A stretch of DNA of 64,000 nt, taken from the NCBI GenBank assembly GCA_018881555.1, contig JACAXG010000024.1:7310298-7374297 (forward strand). The letters are read 5' to 3'. A program made the position numbers and the translations under genes. The stretch's first letter is position 1; each line of letters opens with the position of its first letter. The notes under the pieces were generated by a model. It searched no databases, was not told where the DNA came from, and saw nothing but the letters and a program-made list of their open reading frames with translations. Origin of the DNA: Amblyornis subalaris. Taxonomy: Eukaryota > Chordata > Aves > Passeriformes > Ptilonorhynchidae. Positions 24,901 to 38,320 of the stretch are shown here, piece after piece.

Positions 24901-27900
24901 ACAACAGCTCTTTCCTCATTTGTGAAATTTTCCTTTAATTTGATTTTGCCAGAACTTCAGGCAGGCACAATGGACCAGACCTCCATAGCCTCCTCCTCCA
25001 TGCAGTGGAGATGCACAGGATTTTCTAAGATTCAATTCAGGCAGGCTCCTGCTCTAGCAATCCTCTGCACAAGTGTGTCTGTCTCAGCTGCAGAGCATTA
25101 GTCTGTGTCCAGCAGCTTGCTCACGTCTTTAACTGGGCATTAGTGAGGCCAGGCTGTTACCAGGAGAGCAAATTTATCACTCTGTACATTGTGATAAAGT
25201 GCAAATGGGTGATGAACTCTGGTCATGACATTTGCTCATCCATGGTGTTACTCAGTGCTGGAGCATTCAGGTGTGCTGTCCTGGTTTGTACAAACCATAG
25301 GCACAGTTTTGCAGGGAAGCATTTTCCTCAGGTTCATCAGGGAGACTTTTTTTAAGAAGGGAAGCAATTCACACACTATTGAGATCAACAGTATGCCTTC
25401 ACCAGGCCTCAGTGGCTTTGAAGGAGATCCTGATGACCCAATATAGCACAAATTATGAGGCACAGAAGTTAAAAATGACACTTGTGGATGTGTAGCAAGC
25501 TTACACATCAAAAAGAATTTTGGGGTCAATGACTATTTGCATTAAGCAGTAATTCTATTAAAATCAGTTATATAAATTTTGTTCACCTTTGTCTACTTTT
25601 TTTGTTACATAGAACATCACAGGTAATGTGACATGGCTCTATATAAGAAATAGTTTTACGTATTCAGTGAAGCCATTGTCATTATCTAACTGTTTGCAAG
25701 TATTTGGGAAAAAGCAGCAGCTGTGAAATGCGTCAGAACTCTCTGACTAAATGTCTCTGAGCTCTGCAATAATTTACGTATGTTCCTAAAATCTGAACAT
25801 TTCATGTATGGGGGGGAAAAAAGCGCAACAGAACGTAAAAACATAAAAATACATCAGCTTAAATAAGACCATCTCACATACTGTAGCCTGACTCCCAGCC
25901 AGACCTGCACAGCAGCTTCCTCATTCTCATATGGAAGCATGCTAAAGTCAAGGAAATTCCTCCACAGAAACTACCTTCCAGAAAAGTTTTACAATGGTAT
26001 CAAAAAATGGGATGTACTTAATAACAGCTGCTCTAACTCTCTGACTGGGTGTATGGAGGTCTGATGAGCAGCAGAGCCATGGAGCCAGGGCTGGGTGTGC
26101 ACCAAAGGTGTTCTGCACCATCACAGACAGGTTCTGTATGTGTATGTCAGCATTTCAGAGCCCTTCTGCTGTGAAATTCCTTGAATGTTAAACAGATGCT
26201 TCAAAATGGACTGCATTAGGGAAAAGAGAGTCTTCTATCAAAAATACANCTCATTTTTCTTGGCAGTGGGATCATGTCTTCTGCTTATGCAATCTGCAGT
26301 ACCTACACTGAAAAAAATGTTATTTTTCTATTGCATTTATTTCTGCATTTTACTTATGTACTACTCTGAATGCGAAAAAGCCACAAAAGCTGGTATTCCA
26401 GAGAATGATGAAACACTCAATGCCTCAAAGCTTCCACAAATACAGAAATTAAACCAGGGCTAAGCACTGTCTGCTCTGTATGTTGCAATTGTGTTCTTAA
26501 GCAAATANACATTTAAGGAAATATATTTTTTAAAAAATAAACTCTGAAAGGCACCACAGAACTGTTCAATGTATTACGAGCTATTAGTTTTGTACGATTT
26601 AAAGATCAATCTCCTCTTTTCCTAGCATAATCTTTCCATCCCCTGACTTCCCAGCTGAGCTGCTGTGCTGGCCCCCACTGTGTCCCCGAGTTCTCCATGG
26701 CAGAGATGATGACCACCAGACCCTAAGGCCCAGAAATCAGGGCAAGGCCAGAGTCCAGGGCAGATGAAACCTGTGTAGAAATGGCAAATCCATCAGGTAA
26801 GTGAGGTATGTCTTCTGAAAAACAAATGTTACAGGTACCCTTGCTATCTTACCATGTGTAAAAGCAAAAGTGCAAGGGGTGGATTATCTGGGAGATGAGC
26901 CCAGTAAGAGGAGATGAAGCTGTGACAAAGTAGGGATTGGTTTTAGTTAGGAAAAGAAGAAAGAGAATGTCATATATAATGCCATTTATTTTCCCTTGGC
27001 AGGCAGAGATAGCCAGAGTAAAAGGGGCATAGAACACCTCTCTTACAATATTTCCTGAACATTCCTCAGTTATCTCCATGCTCTCGGGAGGACTGTATTC
27101 ATGTAGATCACACAAAAATGAAACAGTAATGACGACCCTCCCAGATATTCACTAATCTTAGGATGTTGAGCAATGGACCTTATTTTTGAAAGAGCTGAAC
27201 TCCCCTAACTCAGCTGACGTCACCTGGATTTGCCTAACATCTCTGAACACAAAACCAGATACTTAAACTGAGCACCCTTATCTTTGATTTGATATGTGAT
27301 GTCCAGCTCTCCAAATCTGCACCTTTCCCACTCCCTCTCAAGCCCCACGAAAATAAAAACTGGGCATAGTCACTGAAGCAAGAGAACAGTTAGGATCACA
27401 GTCTTTCCAGCTGAATACTCAGCCATCTCACAAGCAATTATTTCAGTGATGTTCTTAATTATTTTTGGATGGAAAACCCCTTTACTACACAGAGAATCTT
27501 AAATAAGCCATCTGAATTTTAAGTCAACCAGATTTGGCTTTTTAATATGTGCAATACATGCAGTGTCACACCTAACCTATGTGTCACCACTGAGGAAGTG
27601 TTATTTCAGTTCCTTATAGAAGCTAGGAGAAATTGACTAGAGTCACATCTTCTTAGAAAAATGCCATTCCCAATCTCAACCCACTAATTCCTTTTTGGGA
27701 AAACTGAATTTTCACTCTGAAATGGATTTAGGTCCTTGAAAATTGTTTTTCTTTAAAAAGCCATGCACTAAACTAGTATGTGCAAGTCCTAACTTAATTA
27801 AGCACCAAGAGGGAATGTCTGTCAGGGTAAGCCTCAACAAGAAAGGCTTGTTCATTTTGCAGAAGGCAGCCATGCCAATAATTATAGTTGGTACAAAAAT

Positions 27901-30900
27901 GTCTTCTGGCCTTTCCCCCATAAGGCTTTCATTTTAAATTTTAGCCTTTAGTGAGATCAAGCAGCTCACAAGTAAGAGCGAGTGAATTAATAGTCTGGGA
28001 GCCAGGATTAAGTCAAAGCTCTGAATAACCTAGCATTACATGGACTAAGCCTAAAATTCTGTATTTACATCAGGGCACACTAACATTTGCCATCACCACA
28101 AACAGGATAAAGTTACTGGAGTGCTAATGAAGAAGGAGCTTTGTATGATGGCAGACAAGCAAAATCCATCCTTTACAAACTGTTCCATTTATCATGATCA
28201 CGTTAGAGCCTGCAGCATTTGAAATCGTGGATATCACTATATGGAAAGCTGGCATAAAATCACCAATCTGTGTAGTATGTTTGTTTTAAAATATTGTTAA
28301 AAGCTTAAACTTTATTTCCATTGCAGAACAATGTTCTGGGGTCTGGACTGCATTTGGGGTCCAGCCAGTGGGCTTGGTTCAGCCTGACAATCAGAGGCCT
28401 GCAAGTTCACGGCATTAACACGGAGAAAGCATTTGTACAGGCATTGCAAACCCGAGCTGCAGTTTGTTTCTGGTTACTTCTGGGGGTCGGGGAGGGTGTG
28501 AGGCTACAGACCCAAAGAGACAAGCCCACTGCAAGAGCAAGTATTGTCATTGACCCTGTTAGGCATTTTCGTGTCCCTGTCAGGGGACCTCCAGGAATTT
28601 GCCGCCAACAACACTGCTTGCTGCAGAGTTCTCTTTTTCCTTTTAGCATCTGTTTTTCTTTGGTTACCAGCACAGACCCCTGTGCACTGCAACAGCTTTG
28701 TTATCACCCTTGGATGTTGTCTCGAGCTGTGCTATGATTTCAGAAGCACACACTTGTGCCTTGTCATGATGACTTTGCCTCTGCTCTGACCAGTTATTTT
28801 CCATCCAGAGCACTCTGACGACACCGCCAAGAGGCTTATGCACACCCTTGCCCAGCCCAGCTTTATACAAGTCTTTAAAAAGCAAGGGGGAAACCACTGA
28901 AAATTGTCATTTTCACCACAAAGGCCCTTCTGACCACCTGTGCCCATGTGCTGAGCGGGGCGAAGTCTTTCGGAGCATTGTGGTGACCGGGCGGTGCTGC
29001 TGACACGGCAGTCGCTGGCACAGGTGAATTCCTCATGAATTCCAGGCTCGGGGCTCGGTGCCCAGACACACAGCACTGCCTGTGCTCGGCTCTGCACAAC
29101 CTTCTGTTTTCTCAGGTGACCAGGGCTCTCCATGGTCGGACTCCAGTGGAAGTCTTTGTACCTGAGACTAAAGCTTTCACTGGTTAAACATTCATGAACA
29201 GACTGAAGCAGTGGTAGAGAGCGAGCAGATCTTTGCCAGAGCTCCACAGTGTGTTCGACTCTCCCTGTCCATTATTCATGATGCTGTAGCTACAGGCCCT
29301 AGTTTTACATAAACGGAAGTCACAAGAGAACTGTTAGGATGAGCAACTAGGAAAAGCACAGGGAAAGAGTGCCTCGACAGTCAGTGTTAAAGACATAGTT
29401 CAGTATTACATTTTCTGACTGTGAAGCCTCTTGGGAGTCAAAATATGCAATACATTTTCTCTGAAGAGTAAGAAGCTGAAACCTAAGACGGTCTTTAGAA
29501 TCAATTTCTTCATGTCCTCTGCACAACTCCATTCCAATTCCCCACATATGAAAAATACATAACTTCTTAGCTCCAAATTCATGTGCCTTACAGTTCCTTT
29601 TAGCTCCTATTTGAAAACTACTAAAATTCTATCTCAGCTATCATGTAAGCTATTGTTCTGCGCCTGCTCTGGGATGACAGATTTCAAAATTTAAGATCTG
29701 TCAGGCAAGGAGTAGATTATTCCTTCTCTGAAGACAGAAACGTGCACATTACTAGTACCAACTCAGCAATACAGCAAGCAGACTTGGTGCAACTGAAATA
29801 ATTGATTCCGTTCCCCTCATGAACATAAAAGATAGAGTCATATAAAAATACCTGCTTTTCTATCTCACAACATTTATGGCAAACACACTGGACAGTATTT
29901 CAGTATTTTCCTGTTGGAGAAATAAGCTTCAGGCACAGAATCCATGACATGTACATTAAGATATACTTCACAAGATGTATCTTAGTTGTGAAAGTAGGTC
30001 ATGCATTCAAGGCATTTCTAGACTCTTGATGTAAATATTCTGAAAATATTTTTGTGTGTATAGAATAATATTTTAATTATTTATCAGATTTCATTTTCTA
30101 AAAACACTAAAGGCACAGATATTTCTGAGTCCTCATAGTACAAGAACTTCTTTGCAACCTTCTACAATTTNATGTAGGTCCTTAATGGAACGGCATACTT
30201 GAAGCACATCACAAAAAATGTTCATACAGTAGAAAAATTTATCACGTGAAGATCACAGGCTGCACAGGTAGGGAACCTGACTAAACAATATCATGACATT
30301 TTTGAACATTTACTACCTTGTATTATTTTGGAACTCTTGGAATTTCCTTAAGATTGGTGTTGGGTATTTGTTCACCTGCCTATGAGCAAGTTATTCTGTG
30401 AGCAAAGTTAAAGAGGNAAAAAAAAGGAGAAAAAGTTAGAAAGCAAGACAGTCTATGTGTTTGTGATGTGAATTGAGTTTCCAGGCCAGAACTTCTACCA
30501 GGAGAATAAAAAAACCAGAGGCAATTTAAATCGGCACCACTATCAATTTATCCACTAGGTGTCACAAAATAATCATGCAACCAGACGAAAAGCAATTATA
30601 TGTAAAATGTGTCAGTGTACTACATCAATGAAGTGCTGCTTTGAAATGAAATCTGTGATAAGAGCAGATGCAGGAAAATGTCATGGATCTCATGAATATG
30701 CATAAACTGTCAGGAGTGTATGGGAACCNGAGCCATGACACACAAAAGCTGTTGCTAACCACAGTGTATGTCATGTAATGGATTCACATACAAGCATGTA
30801 AGAGTTCCGTTAAAAAAAAACTCTTCTCAAATCCGAAAAGCATTATTACGAGTCCTCAGAACTGCAAGACTTATGTTTCTTGCTTTTTAATACTCCAGCA

Positions 30901-32355
30901 ATGTATTATATCACATTCTCTACNAAAATGTAAAAATCCCTCAGGACTACAGGGGAAACACTGCAAAGAAAACAGGTTCTGAAGGCTAAAATGTACGAGG
31001 AAGAGAAGCACAAATATATTATTAATATTAGTACAAAATCACCACAAATGCCAAACACTGGAATCAGCAATAACATGTGAGAGACACTCCTTAGATCCAG
31101 ACTGTTCTTTTGGAAGGGCAGGGTAGAAAATTACCAAACGGTTCTGTAGCCATGATTTTCCAGAAATTAACCTCTACTACANTGGCAGTATTTTTGTTCT
31201 TGAATATTCCTGGACCATTTAAAATTTGTAATTACACGTACACCTGCACTCATCCAAAACACTGAGTGCATTAAAGGATTAAGGCTGGGCTGTTGAAACA
31301 GGCACCTTGGTTTCCAGAATGGTTCTTTAATAACAGTAACTTTTCCTCAGAGTTGCATAAAATTTTTATGGGCCAAGAAGACTCCAGTGTGAATTTATCA
31401 TTATCTGGACTCACACATAATCCAGACAATTAAAAATATTGTAATCNATAGCATATGCAACATTATGAAGTAGAATAGGCTGGTTAGATAAGAAGAGGAA
31501 ACATATCCTGGACATTTTTTATCACATAAACATAACAGTACCAGGGCTATATATGCTCTGCTGCCAAGTGCCATTGCATAAAGTCAGCTTAAGCAATGTC
31601 AAAAGCCCTTCTCCCTTGTCAGAAATGCAGTAAAGGAACATATGCCCTACCAGGGCACTGTATGTTTATACTCCAGTTTATATGTTTTATCCTGGCTGTA
31701 AAAAACAAGTTTTTTCAGGGTGTAAGCAAGCTTACATGATAAAGTTTAGATTTCTTACATAGTCTTTTTTTGTAAGATGTGCTTTCTAAACGTCAGAGCT
31801 GGCCAACATTTTCCAAAGCTTGGAAATAATTTCTTACTTCATGATCATAGAAAAGAAGCTTTTCTTCCCTGCAATCTTCCCTTCTTTTTTTCAGCAACTC
31901 AGTTAAATACTTGTGCTTACAGGAACACAGGTACAAAGCTGAGAGAAACACTTTTTTTTGTTTGTTTCCAATACTAGCATAACTTAATATGCTAAAGGAA
32001 TCTGATGCTGTGAAATAACTGTTCTCTGAAATTCTCCTCACATTAAAACCATTATCTGACTTTAAAGAACCCTCCAGTGATGCCCATTTAAGCTGACAGA
32101 ATTTAGAGCCTCGTGAAGTCGGTAAGAATTTTACTATCATGTCGTGAAGCTGTGATTTCCCTTTAGGCAGAGCCATACTGAAAAATGCTGAGGTAACTCT
32201 TCATTACATAAACCCCTGACTCTTTGATGCCAGAAGGTGAACTAAGCAGATGTACAGTACTATTAATTCCGCTTAAGGAACTTAAGTTGCTCCTTTTTGA
32301 TCTTTCAGTGGTCCAAGTCTGCAATATTGTTCTTGTTTTAGTCCTTGTTATAAAA
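21934..32355. other. Gene-free stretch upstream of the let-7 cluster
   Basis: No transposon, RNA gene or identifiable protein exon was seen in these 10 kb. The part at 28320-29250 is GC-richer and holds overlapping open frames of up to 171 codons on the minus strand (28732-29247). That product is rich in Ser, Cys, Arg and Gln, shows no domain I know, and competes with a 138-codon frame on the other strand (28321-28737), so both look fortuitous. The rest is AT-rich single-copy-looking sequence. It may be host-transcript intron. Confidence 0.5.
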
Positions 32356-32855
32356 GAATCAATGAAGGACAGAATAATTCAGGTTGAAGGGACCCCTGAA
32401 AGCATCCAGTCCTACCTCCTGTTCAAAGCAGGCCTAATTAGATCAGGTTGTTGAGGCCAATTGAATCTTGGACACCTCTAAGGATGGAGAACCCAAAACC
32501 TCTCTGGGTACCTGTCCCAGTGTTTGACCATTCTCTGGTTAAATGATTTTCCTTGTATCTGACTGGAATTTCTTTTGTTCCAACTTGTGGCTGTCGGCCC
32601 TTGTTCTATTGCTGTGCAGCTTGGAGAAGAGCTGGGCTCCACTCTCTCACCCTGGGATTAGGCAGTTGCTGGCAGCACTACAGGTCTCCCCTCTGTCTGT
32701 CTCTTCCCTGCCTGGACAGAACCAGCTCTCTCAGCTTCCCCGTGCTCATCACGTGGCCCAGCTGTGAGGAACCTCATGGTCCTGCCTGGGTCAGTGCGGG
32801 TGTGGTGTGCTGGTGTCTCTTGCACAAGGGTGCTCCCAAACTGGGCACAATATTG
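32356..32855 (-). mobile_element. CR1 retrotransposon copy, minus strand
   Basis: Read in reverse this is a CR1 element. Its 3' end is at the low-coordinate side (AGAATAATTCAGGTTGAAGG at about 32371, then CAAAGCAGGCCTAATTAGAT), followed by the TGTTTGACCATTCTCTGGT and GAGAAGAGCTGGGCTCC blocks. It extends to the GTGCTCCCAAACTGGGCAC block near 32830. Its 3' end differs from that of the other copies here, so it belongs to another CR1 subfamily. It is joined almost directly, head to head, to the plus-strand CR1 that begins at 32857. Confidence 0.92.
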
Positions 32856-32856
32856 A

Positions 32857-33276
32857 TCAGAGGGATGGGGCAGCTCTGCTATGGGGAAAGGGTGAGAGAA
32901 TTGGGATTGTTCAGCCTGGAGAAGAGAAGCTTTGGGGTGACCTAATTGTGGCCTTCCAGTACCTGAAGGGAGCCTACGGGAAAGATGGAGAGAGACTAAA
33001 AGCCTGGAGTGACAGGACAAGGGGGAATAGCCTCAACCTGACAGAGGCCAGGGTTAGATGGGATATTAGGAAGAAATGCTTCCTGGTGAGGGTGGTGAGG
33101 CCCTGGCACAGGTTGCCCAGAGAAGCTGTGGCTGTCCCATCCCTAGAAGTGTCCAAGGTTGGGCTGGATGGGGCGCTGAGCAACCTGGTCTAGTGGAAGG
33201 TGTCCCTGCCCATGGCAGGGGGTGGGACAGGATGAGCTTTAAGGTCTCTTCCAACCCAACCCATTCTGTGATTCTA
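32857..33276 (+). mobile_element. CR1 retrotransposon copy, plus strand
   Basis: The copy begins within the element at AGAGGGATGGGGCAGCTCTG. It contains TTCAGCCTGGAGAAGAGAAG (about 32909), the GACAGGACAAGGGGGAATAG block, GGTTGCCCAGAGAAGCTGTG and the CATGGCAGGGGGTGGGACAG block. It ends CAACCCATTCTGTGATTCT. It is little decayed. Frames crossing it (for example 32807-33193) are reading-frame shadows of the element and not genes. Confidence 0.95.
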
Positions 33277-35067
33277 AAAGCAGTCTCACAAGTGGTGTGA
33301 AGAGGGAGGATCACTCCTCTGAGCCGTGGTTTTGCTAATGCAGCCCTGGATGCAGTTAGCATGTGGCTGGCTGGTCTCAACCTGTGTGCCAGGAGAGCTG
33401 CTTCCTACACAGTTGCCCCCAGCCTGTTTCATTACGAGCTCGCTGATGGCAATAAATACACCATTTCTCAAATTATCAATATTAAAACATTTCTTCATGT
33501 TTTTAATTTGGAATTTCATCTATCCTAGGCCTCACTTGGCCTTGAAGTGCCAAGAGTAGAAAAGCTTAGGAATGTGAATGTACAGCAAATGTGCTTCCCG
33601 TTAGTTCTTAATGCCATAAATCTAAAATCCTTGATACTACTGTTAGAGCAGTGCTTCCANTAAATCTTAAAAGAAGCTTTAGACAGGATAGGAAGTCTCA
33701 GCAGCTACACACAAGACATGTACTGCTGCATAGGACAAGCTTGCAAATGCATGTGGTTCAGAGGTCCTGCCCTTGTGCATCAGTATTTCACTTATGAAGG
33801 AATAATTTTAAATTACATTAAGAACCATAATCATATTCTACTATCATTTACTTTTTCATACCCTCTGCCACTAGAAATAAGCTTGAAGATATCCATCCAG
33901 CCCCAAGTGCACCATTCTGGGAAAGTTTCCATTTAGATGAGAACATTTATGCTCATAACTACATGATTTTTTTTTAAGCTTAATTCAATATGAATAACTG
34001 GTTCAACTTGGTGTCTGCTCATTAGTGAGCAGTTGGAAGGAACTGGTTAATCATTGTTTGCCATCTGCTTTGGAGAATCAGCACTGTACAGAACCTTTTC
34101 TGCAGCAAATAAAATCACAATGCACAAAGAGCAATAAAGGAAAATCCTGTTTTCAGCTTTGGTTTTTCTTTTCAGCACTCCCCATCAGATTTCTTGGCCA
34201 AAAATGAAGGCAGCCCCTTTCAGGTATTTCTTGTTTTCTCAGAAAGGCTCTGAATTCTCTGATCTCTCCAGGCTGTTTTATTAAAACCAACTCTAAGTTC
34301 TTTTAAACAGACAAGCCAGGACTTAAAACGCTGTATTGAGTCAAAAAGCGCATTTACCTCCTCACAAAAAAAATCAAAATTAAAGAATAAAATTGGTTTA
34401 TTATCTATGCTGCTTTTTTGGCTCATCTTCCCCACCTGTGGGACTGGCAAACGCTGTGTCATAATTGGAGAGGGTAGGAAGTTTCNATTTTTAGATTTTG
34501 GAATCCAGGAGTTCCTCAAAAAATTCATTTTCTTCAAAATGAGGAAAAATATATGTGAATGAGGTAAAAATGTTCCCCTTAAACACAGAAAAACTGCTGG
34601 GAAATGGCACTTCATAAACTGAGGTTTTGTTAAAATACACATTCCTAACAAGTGGCAAAAAATCTCAGAAGAAATGCTGAGAATGAGAAAATCAGTACTG
34701 CTAGGCTCACTTTCCTATCAAAGATCTAGCACTGGGGGCCATAATTCAGGTTATTAAAGTCTTTTTTCAAGATTNATTAAAGTTCCTTTTAGTAACATCA
34801 GCAGGAAACCCAGGCTCCAATGTTCTTAATATTGAGAGGGCCAAAGACTGCAGTCTTCCAGCAGAAAATCAGAGTGTGCTCCTCTAGGCCTTCCTGCAAA
34901 TACTGAACTCTCAGTGTATTCAATCATTACAAAAGCCTGCCAGTGAAAAATATTTTTCCTCTAAAAAACTTCATAAAAAAACAATGGAAAATGCTCCCTC
35001 TGACTTCTTGCTCAAGCCATAAACTTCAATCATCCTCCTTTTCTTTGCAGATCTCCCGGGATATCAA
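33277..35067. other. Spacer between two inverted CR1 copies
   Basis: No gene or transposon was recognised. The longest open frame is 34220-34651 on the minus strand (143 codons, interrupted by one n). It is rich in Phe, Leu, Asn and Lys as expected from AT-rich chance translation, and has no known domain. The stretch is the loop between the similar CR1 copies at 32857-33276 and 35068-35430. Confidence 0.55.
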
Positions 35068-35430
35068 ATCATGGAATCACAGAATGGATTGGGTTGGAAG
35101 AGACCTTAAAGCTCATCCTGTCCCACCCCCTGCCANGGGCAGGGACACCTTCCACTAGACCAGGTTGCTCAGNGCCCCATCCAGCCTGGCCTTGGACACG
35201 TCCAAGGATGGGGCAGTCACAGCTTCTCTGGGCAGCCTGTGCCAGGGCCTCACCACCCTCATCGGGAAGCATTTCTTCCCAACATCCCATTTAAACCTAC
35301 TCTGTCAGTGTGAAGCCATTCCCCCTTGTCCTGTCACTCCAGGCCTTTATCCAAAGTCTCTCTCCAGCTCTCCTGGAGCCCCTTTGGCACTGGAAAGGGC
35401 TCTGAGGTCTCCCCAGAGCCTTCTCTTCAA
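35068..35430 (-). mobile_element. CR1 retrotransposon copy, minus strand
   Basis: Reverse-oriented CR1 3' end, starting ATGGAATCACAGAATGGATT with GGGTTGGAAGAGACCTTAAA next to it. It then has the CCTTCCACTAGACCAGGTTG, GGCAGCCTGTGCCAGGGCCT and CACTCCAGGCCTTTATCC blocks, and stops near the AGAGCCTTCTCTTC block. The 3' 220 bases are very similar to the inverse of 33060-33276, so both belong to the same subfamily. Confidence 0.95.
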
Positions 35431-36035
35431 GTTGTTTTATCTAACAGCTGGGGAGACCTACTCTTGCAGATTCCTGAGACCTGTCAGTGGTTTGTAATTT
35501 GAGATAACTGGTACCAACAGACGTCTTAAAAAGAGATTATCCAGTTAACCTTTGGAGACTTTAGGGTTCCAGACGAGTGTGGTGTAATGTGCACTGTGGG
35601 ACTCTCTGACATTCCTGTTGGGATTTCCCCTCTATTACAGCTGGCAGTAAGAGAAAGAAAGATTTAGTGAGCACAGAAGAGCTGCACTGCCTTCCAAATA
35701 CTTGGTAAAAGAATCTTTGGAACAGAAAAGTGAGCAAGGTGGGAGAGACNAATGTCCTTTGGGTATGCAGAAATTTCAGCGAGCTGGATTCATTTACCAA
35801 CTGTACCACATATTTCCTTCATAATCTTGGGCAAATACTTAGGTCAAGTTTTCAGAAATGTAGGTTCAGTTCTCCTGGCTTCTTTAGATGCTAAAATAAC
35901 TCATCAGACTTTTCAAAGGCAAACTGCAACTCAGCTGTCAGTCTCCCTGAAAATGTTACAAGCTGACCCACAGTGAATGCTTTTGAAGATCTACCCTTAT
36001 CTGTTGAGATTATACATACTAAAGTATTCACAGCT

Positions 36036-36158
36036 GTGCTTCACTTCCACACCTGTAAAATATTGTGCTCCTCCTCTGTGAGCTGAGGAGAACAAATTTG
36101 TAATGTCCATGAGCCAGCTTTGAGAATCTTCAGTGCTAAGATCATTTAAGTACAAAGA
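36036..36158 (+). mobile_element. MIR-type ancient SINE relic
   Basis: The order of blocks is that of the 3' half of amniote MIR-like SINEs. A 'ccacacctgtaaaatattg' block stands where CATCTGTAAAATGGGG is expected. Then comes a 'ctctgtgagctgagga' block where the CTCACAGGGTTGTTGTGAGG block is expected, and then CTTTGAGAATCTTCAGTGCT at about 36119 with ATTTAAGTACAAAG. The last part resembles the tail seen in bird and amniote MIR families. The copy is heavily decayed and the call rests on block order only. Confidence 0.5.
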
Positions 36159-38143
36159 CTGGCATGGGGCATCTGTTTCACAGGGACCATCTCCTACTTC
36201 TTGCTTTGACAAGAAGGGAACTGGGATTCTACAAACCCCAAACTTGTGATTACAAGATGCCACAGATGCTAGGGTAGGTTGCTCTAAACTCTGTGGGGAG
36301 TCTGGTCTTCAGTTACNGGAATGAGGAGGGCACTTTTCTCTCCTTTTCTTAACTGAGACAGGTGCCCCTTCTTGCATGTGTCTGTGTTGAGTTCAGCTCG
36401 GACTGTGAGTTTGCTATGAAGGCTATCAGACAGTATCTTATTACAAAGCAGAGATATTGAGATCAAGATCTGACTTCCCTTTCCAGATTCAGCAATGTTC
36501 TTTGACAGCCACAGGATGCTTAACCAAACAACTCACAACGCGGTTTTGAGAGGAAAACTATGTCAATACAGACATCTAATGCATCTTCAGAGTCCTAAAT
36601 GTGTCTTAAAATACCCTGCATTTACCATNAAGGTCTCTAGCTTGCTTAAAAATTAACGAAAACATTGGACTTGCGTTTAGTAGGATTAATGGACCCACTC
36701 AAGACCAAACTCCTGGCATTCCAGATCACTCTTGTAGCATTCCCTCAGAAAGAATACAAGTGTTTCTTGAACTGATTTTTCCAGAATAATTTACTTCTCA
36801 TTAAGGTGAGATTAGCACAGGTGAAGACGTGAAATACCTGCAAAGGTTCTCTCTTTAATCATTCAGCAGAAACCGAAGGTCAAAGGCCCTGCCAGCAGGA
36901 ATTTCACACCAAATGATTCCACATTCTGCAGGTGTTTCCTCTGAGAAAGATCCATCAGGAAGAGGTATCGNTATTTTTTTCTGCAGGCATATAAGAGCAG
37001 AGGAAAAGCAGATTAGTAATGCTAGAGCATCACCCTTAAGCTGGGCAGGCACAGTAAAACAGCTGGTGTGGGCAAGTACTTTCAGCCTGTATCTATGCTG
37101 AGACACAGCTATATAGGGCTGCATTTTTCTAGACACAAGCCAAGACAGACATAAGAAGTCTATACTCTGATTTTTTCTTATGGATATCTCCACAAGAACC
37201 TCTTTGGTTGAGGATCATGCATTTTTTATATATATATTCTCCATAAAAATCAACAGCCTTTTCTAGTATTCAACTCATTATCGACATTCCCCACTTCGCC
37301 ACATCAACATTTTATTTGAAGTATCAGTCATAGCATCCCATCAAAATTTAATAGCCACTTTCTATAANTGAAGCATATTAACTCTTGGTTTCACCTATGC
37401 TAAGGTTTATCCTTCTCCTTCTTTTAAAATTCTAATGACATTAAAAATACAACACCTTTCTACAGTATGACTCAGAGTTGCATAATATTCCTTTCTTCAG
37501 CTCACGGGAAAGGAAAGAGATACAAGCAAAGGCAGAAGAATTCTCTATCCCAGTCTGTAGCTTTANACTGAATCCTGAGTGTCAAACCAACAGGGCTTTT
37601 AAGAAATATGTCAACAACTGTAACAGTTACATAAGATATAGTTAGAAAAATATTTTGCAAGGAAAAATGACAGTTTCTGTCACTTGAGAAGATGATTTAT
37701 ACTTCAGCTTTAGAATGCAAGCAGTCAACATGTGACCTGACATTTACTAAAGGAAATCAAAGAGATGTGGAGCAAGAATACGAAAGGCAAATCACTGATT
37801 GCCCTCTACCAGCAGTTCCTCTCTGTACTACAGAAAGATCTGCATAGTCTTCCTCTCAATGCTATGCAAAAAACCAGAAAGGGAGGTCACAATAACAACT
37901 CTCCCTGTTGTCACTTTGTGCTGACTTGCTCCAGTTACAAAGGCCATCTGGTGCTGTTTGTGCTGCCTTTTTGCCTTGTGTCTCATGTTGTTCTTTATGG
38001 ACGAGAAGGATTCACAGGTCACATCAGCTGTGTCTTAGGTTACTTTGCAAGAGAATTTGGTGGTTGAAGCTGTGCATGAAGAGTGTATAGCTGTTGATAA
38101 TGTGCAGGGGTGTCCTAATAGGAAGGATGGCAGGTCAGGTGAG
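36159..38143. other. Gene-free AT-rich stretch
   Basis: Nothing beyond short chance frames was seen. A TA run lies at about 37226-37237. Open frames such as 36855-37193 (minus) and 37765-38067 (plus) have no resemblance to known proteins. Confidence 0.55.
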
Positions 38144-38320
38144 CTGGGCTTCATTACTGGCTCTATTATACACTTCCTGTAAGACTTGAAGTGGTTACAT
38201 AAGCCCTTTGGGGATCAGTTTTATCACTTGTTAAATGGAGATCATAATTCCCTATCTCGCAGTGATACTGTGAGGCTTATTCATTAATGGGTTCAACTCA
38301 ATGCTGGGCAGATGGTCAAT
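38144..38320 (+). mobile_element. MIR ancient SINE relic, plus strand
   Basis: The segment follows the MIR core and tail in order: CTGGCTCTATTATACACTTC (about 38157, for the CTGGCTCTGCCACTTAC block), a 'gtaagacttgaagtggttacataagc' stretch for the GTGACCTTGGGCAAGTCAC block, then CAGTTTTATCACTTGTTAAA and ATGGAGATCATAATTCC for the CAGTTTCCTCATCTGTAAAA part. It finishes with GATACTGTGAGGCTTATTCA. MIR-like SINEs predate the split of mammals and reptiles, so a recognisable copy in a bird genome is an old relic. Confidence 0.72.

Noticed and set aside
28732..29247. 171-codon minus-strand frame in a GC-richer stretch
   Set aside because: The composition looks fortuitous, an overlapping long frame exists on the other strand, and no splice signals or family resemblance are visible.
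32807..33380. Overlapping frames of 104-128 codons on both strands
   Set aside because: They coincide with the plus-strand CR1 copy and are not host genes.
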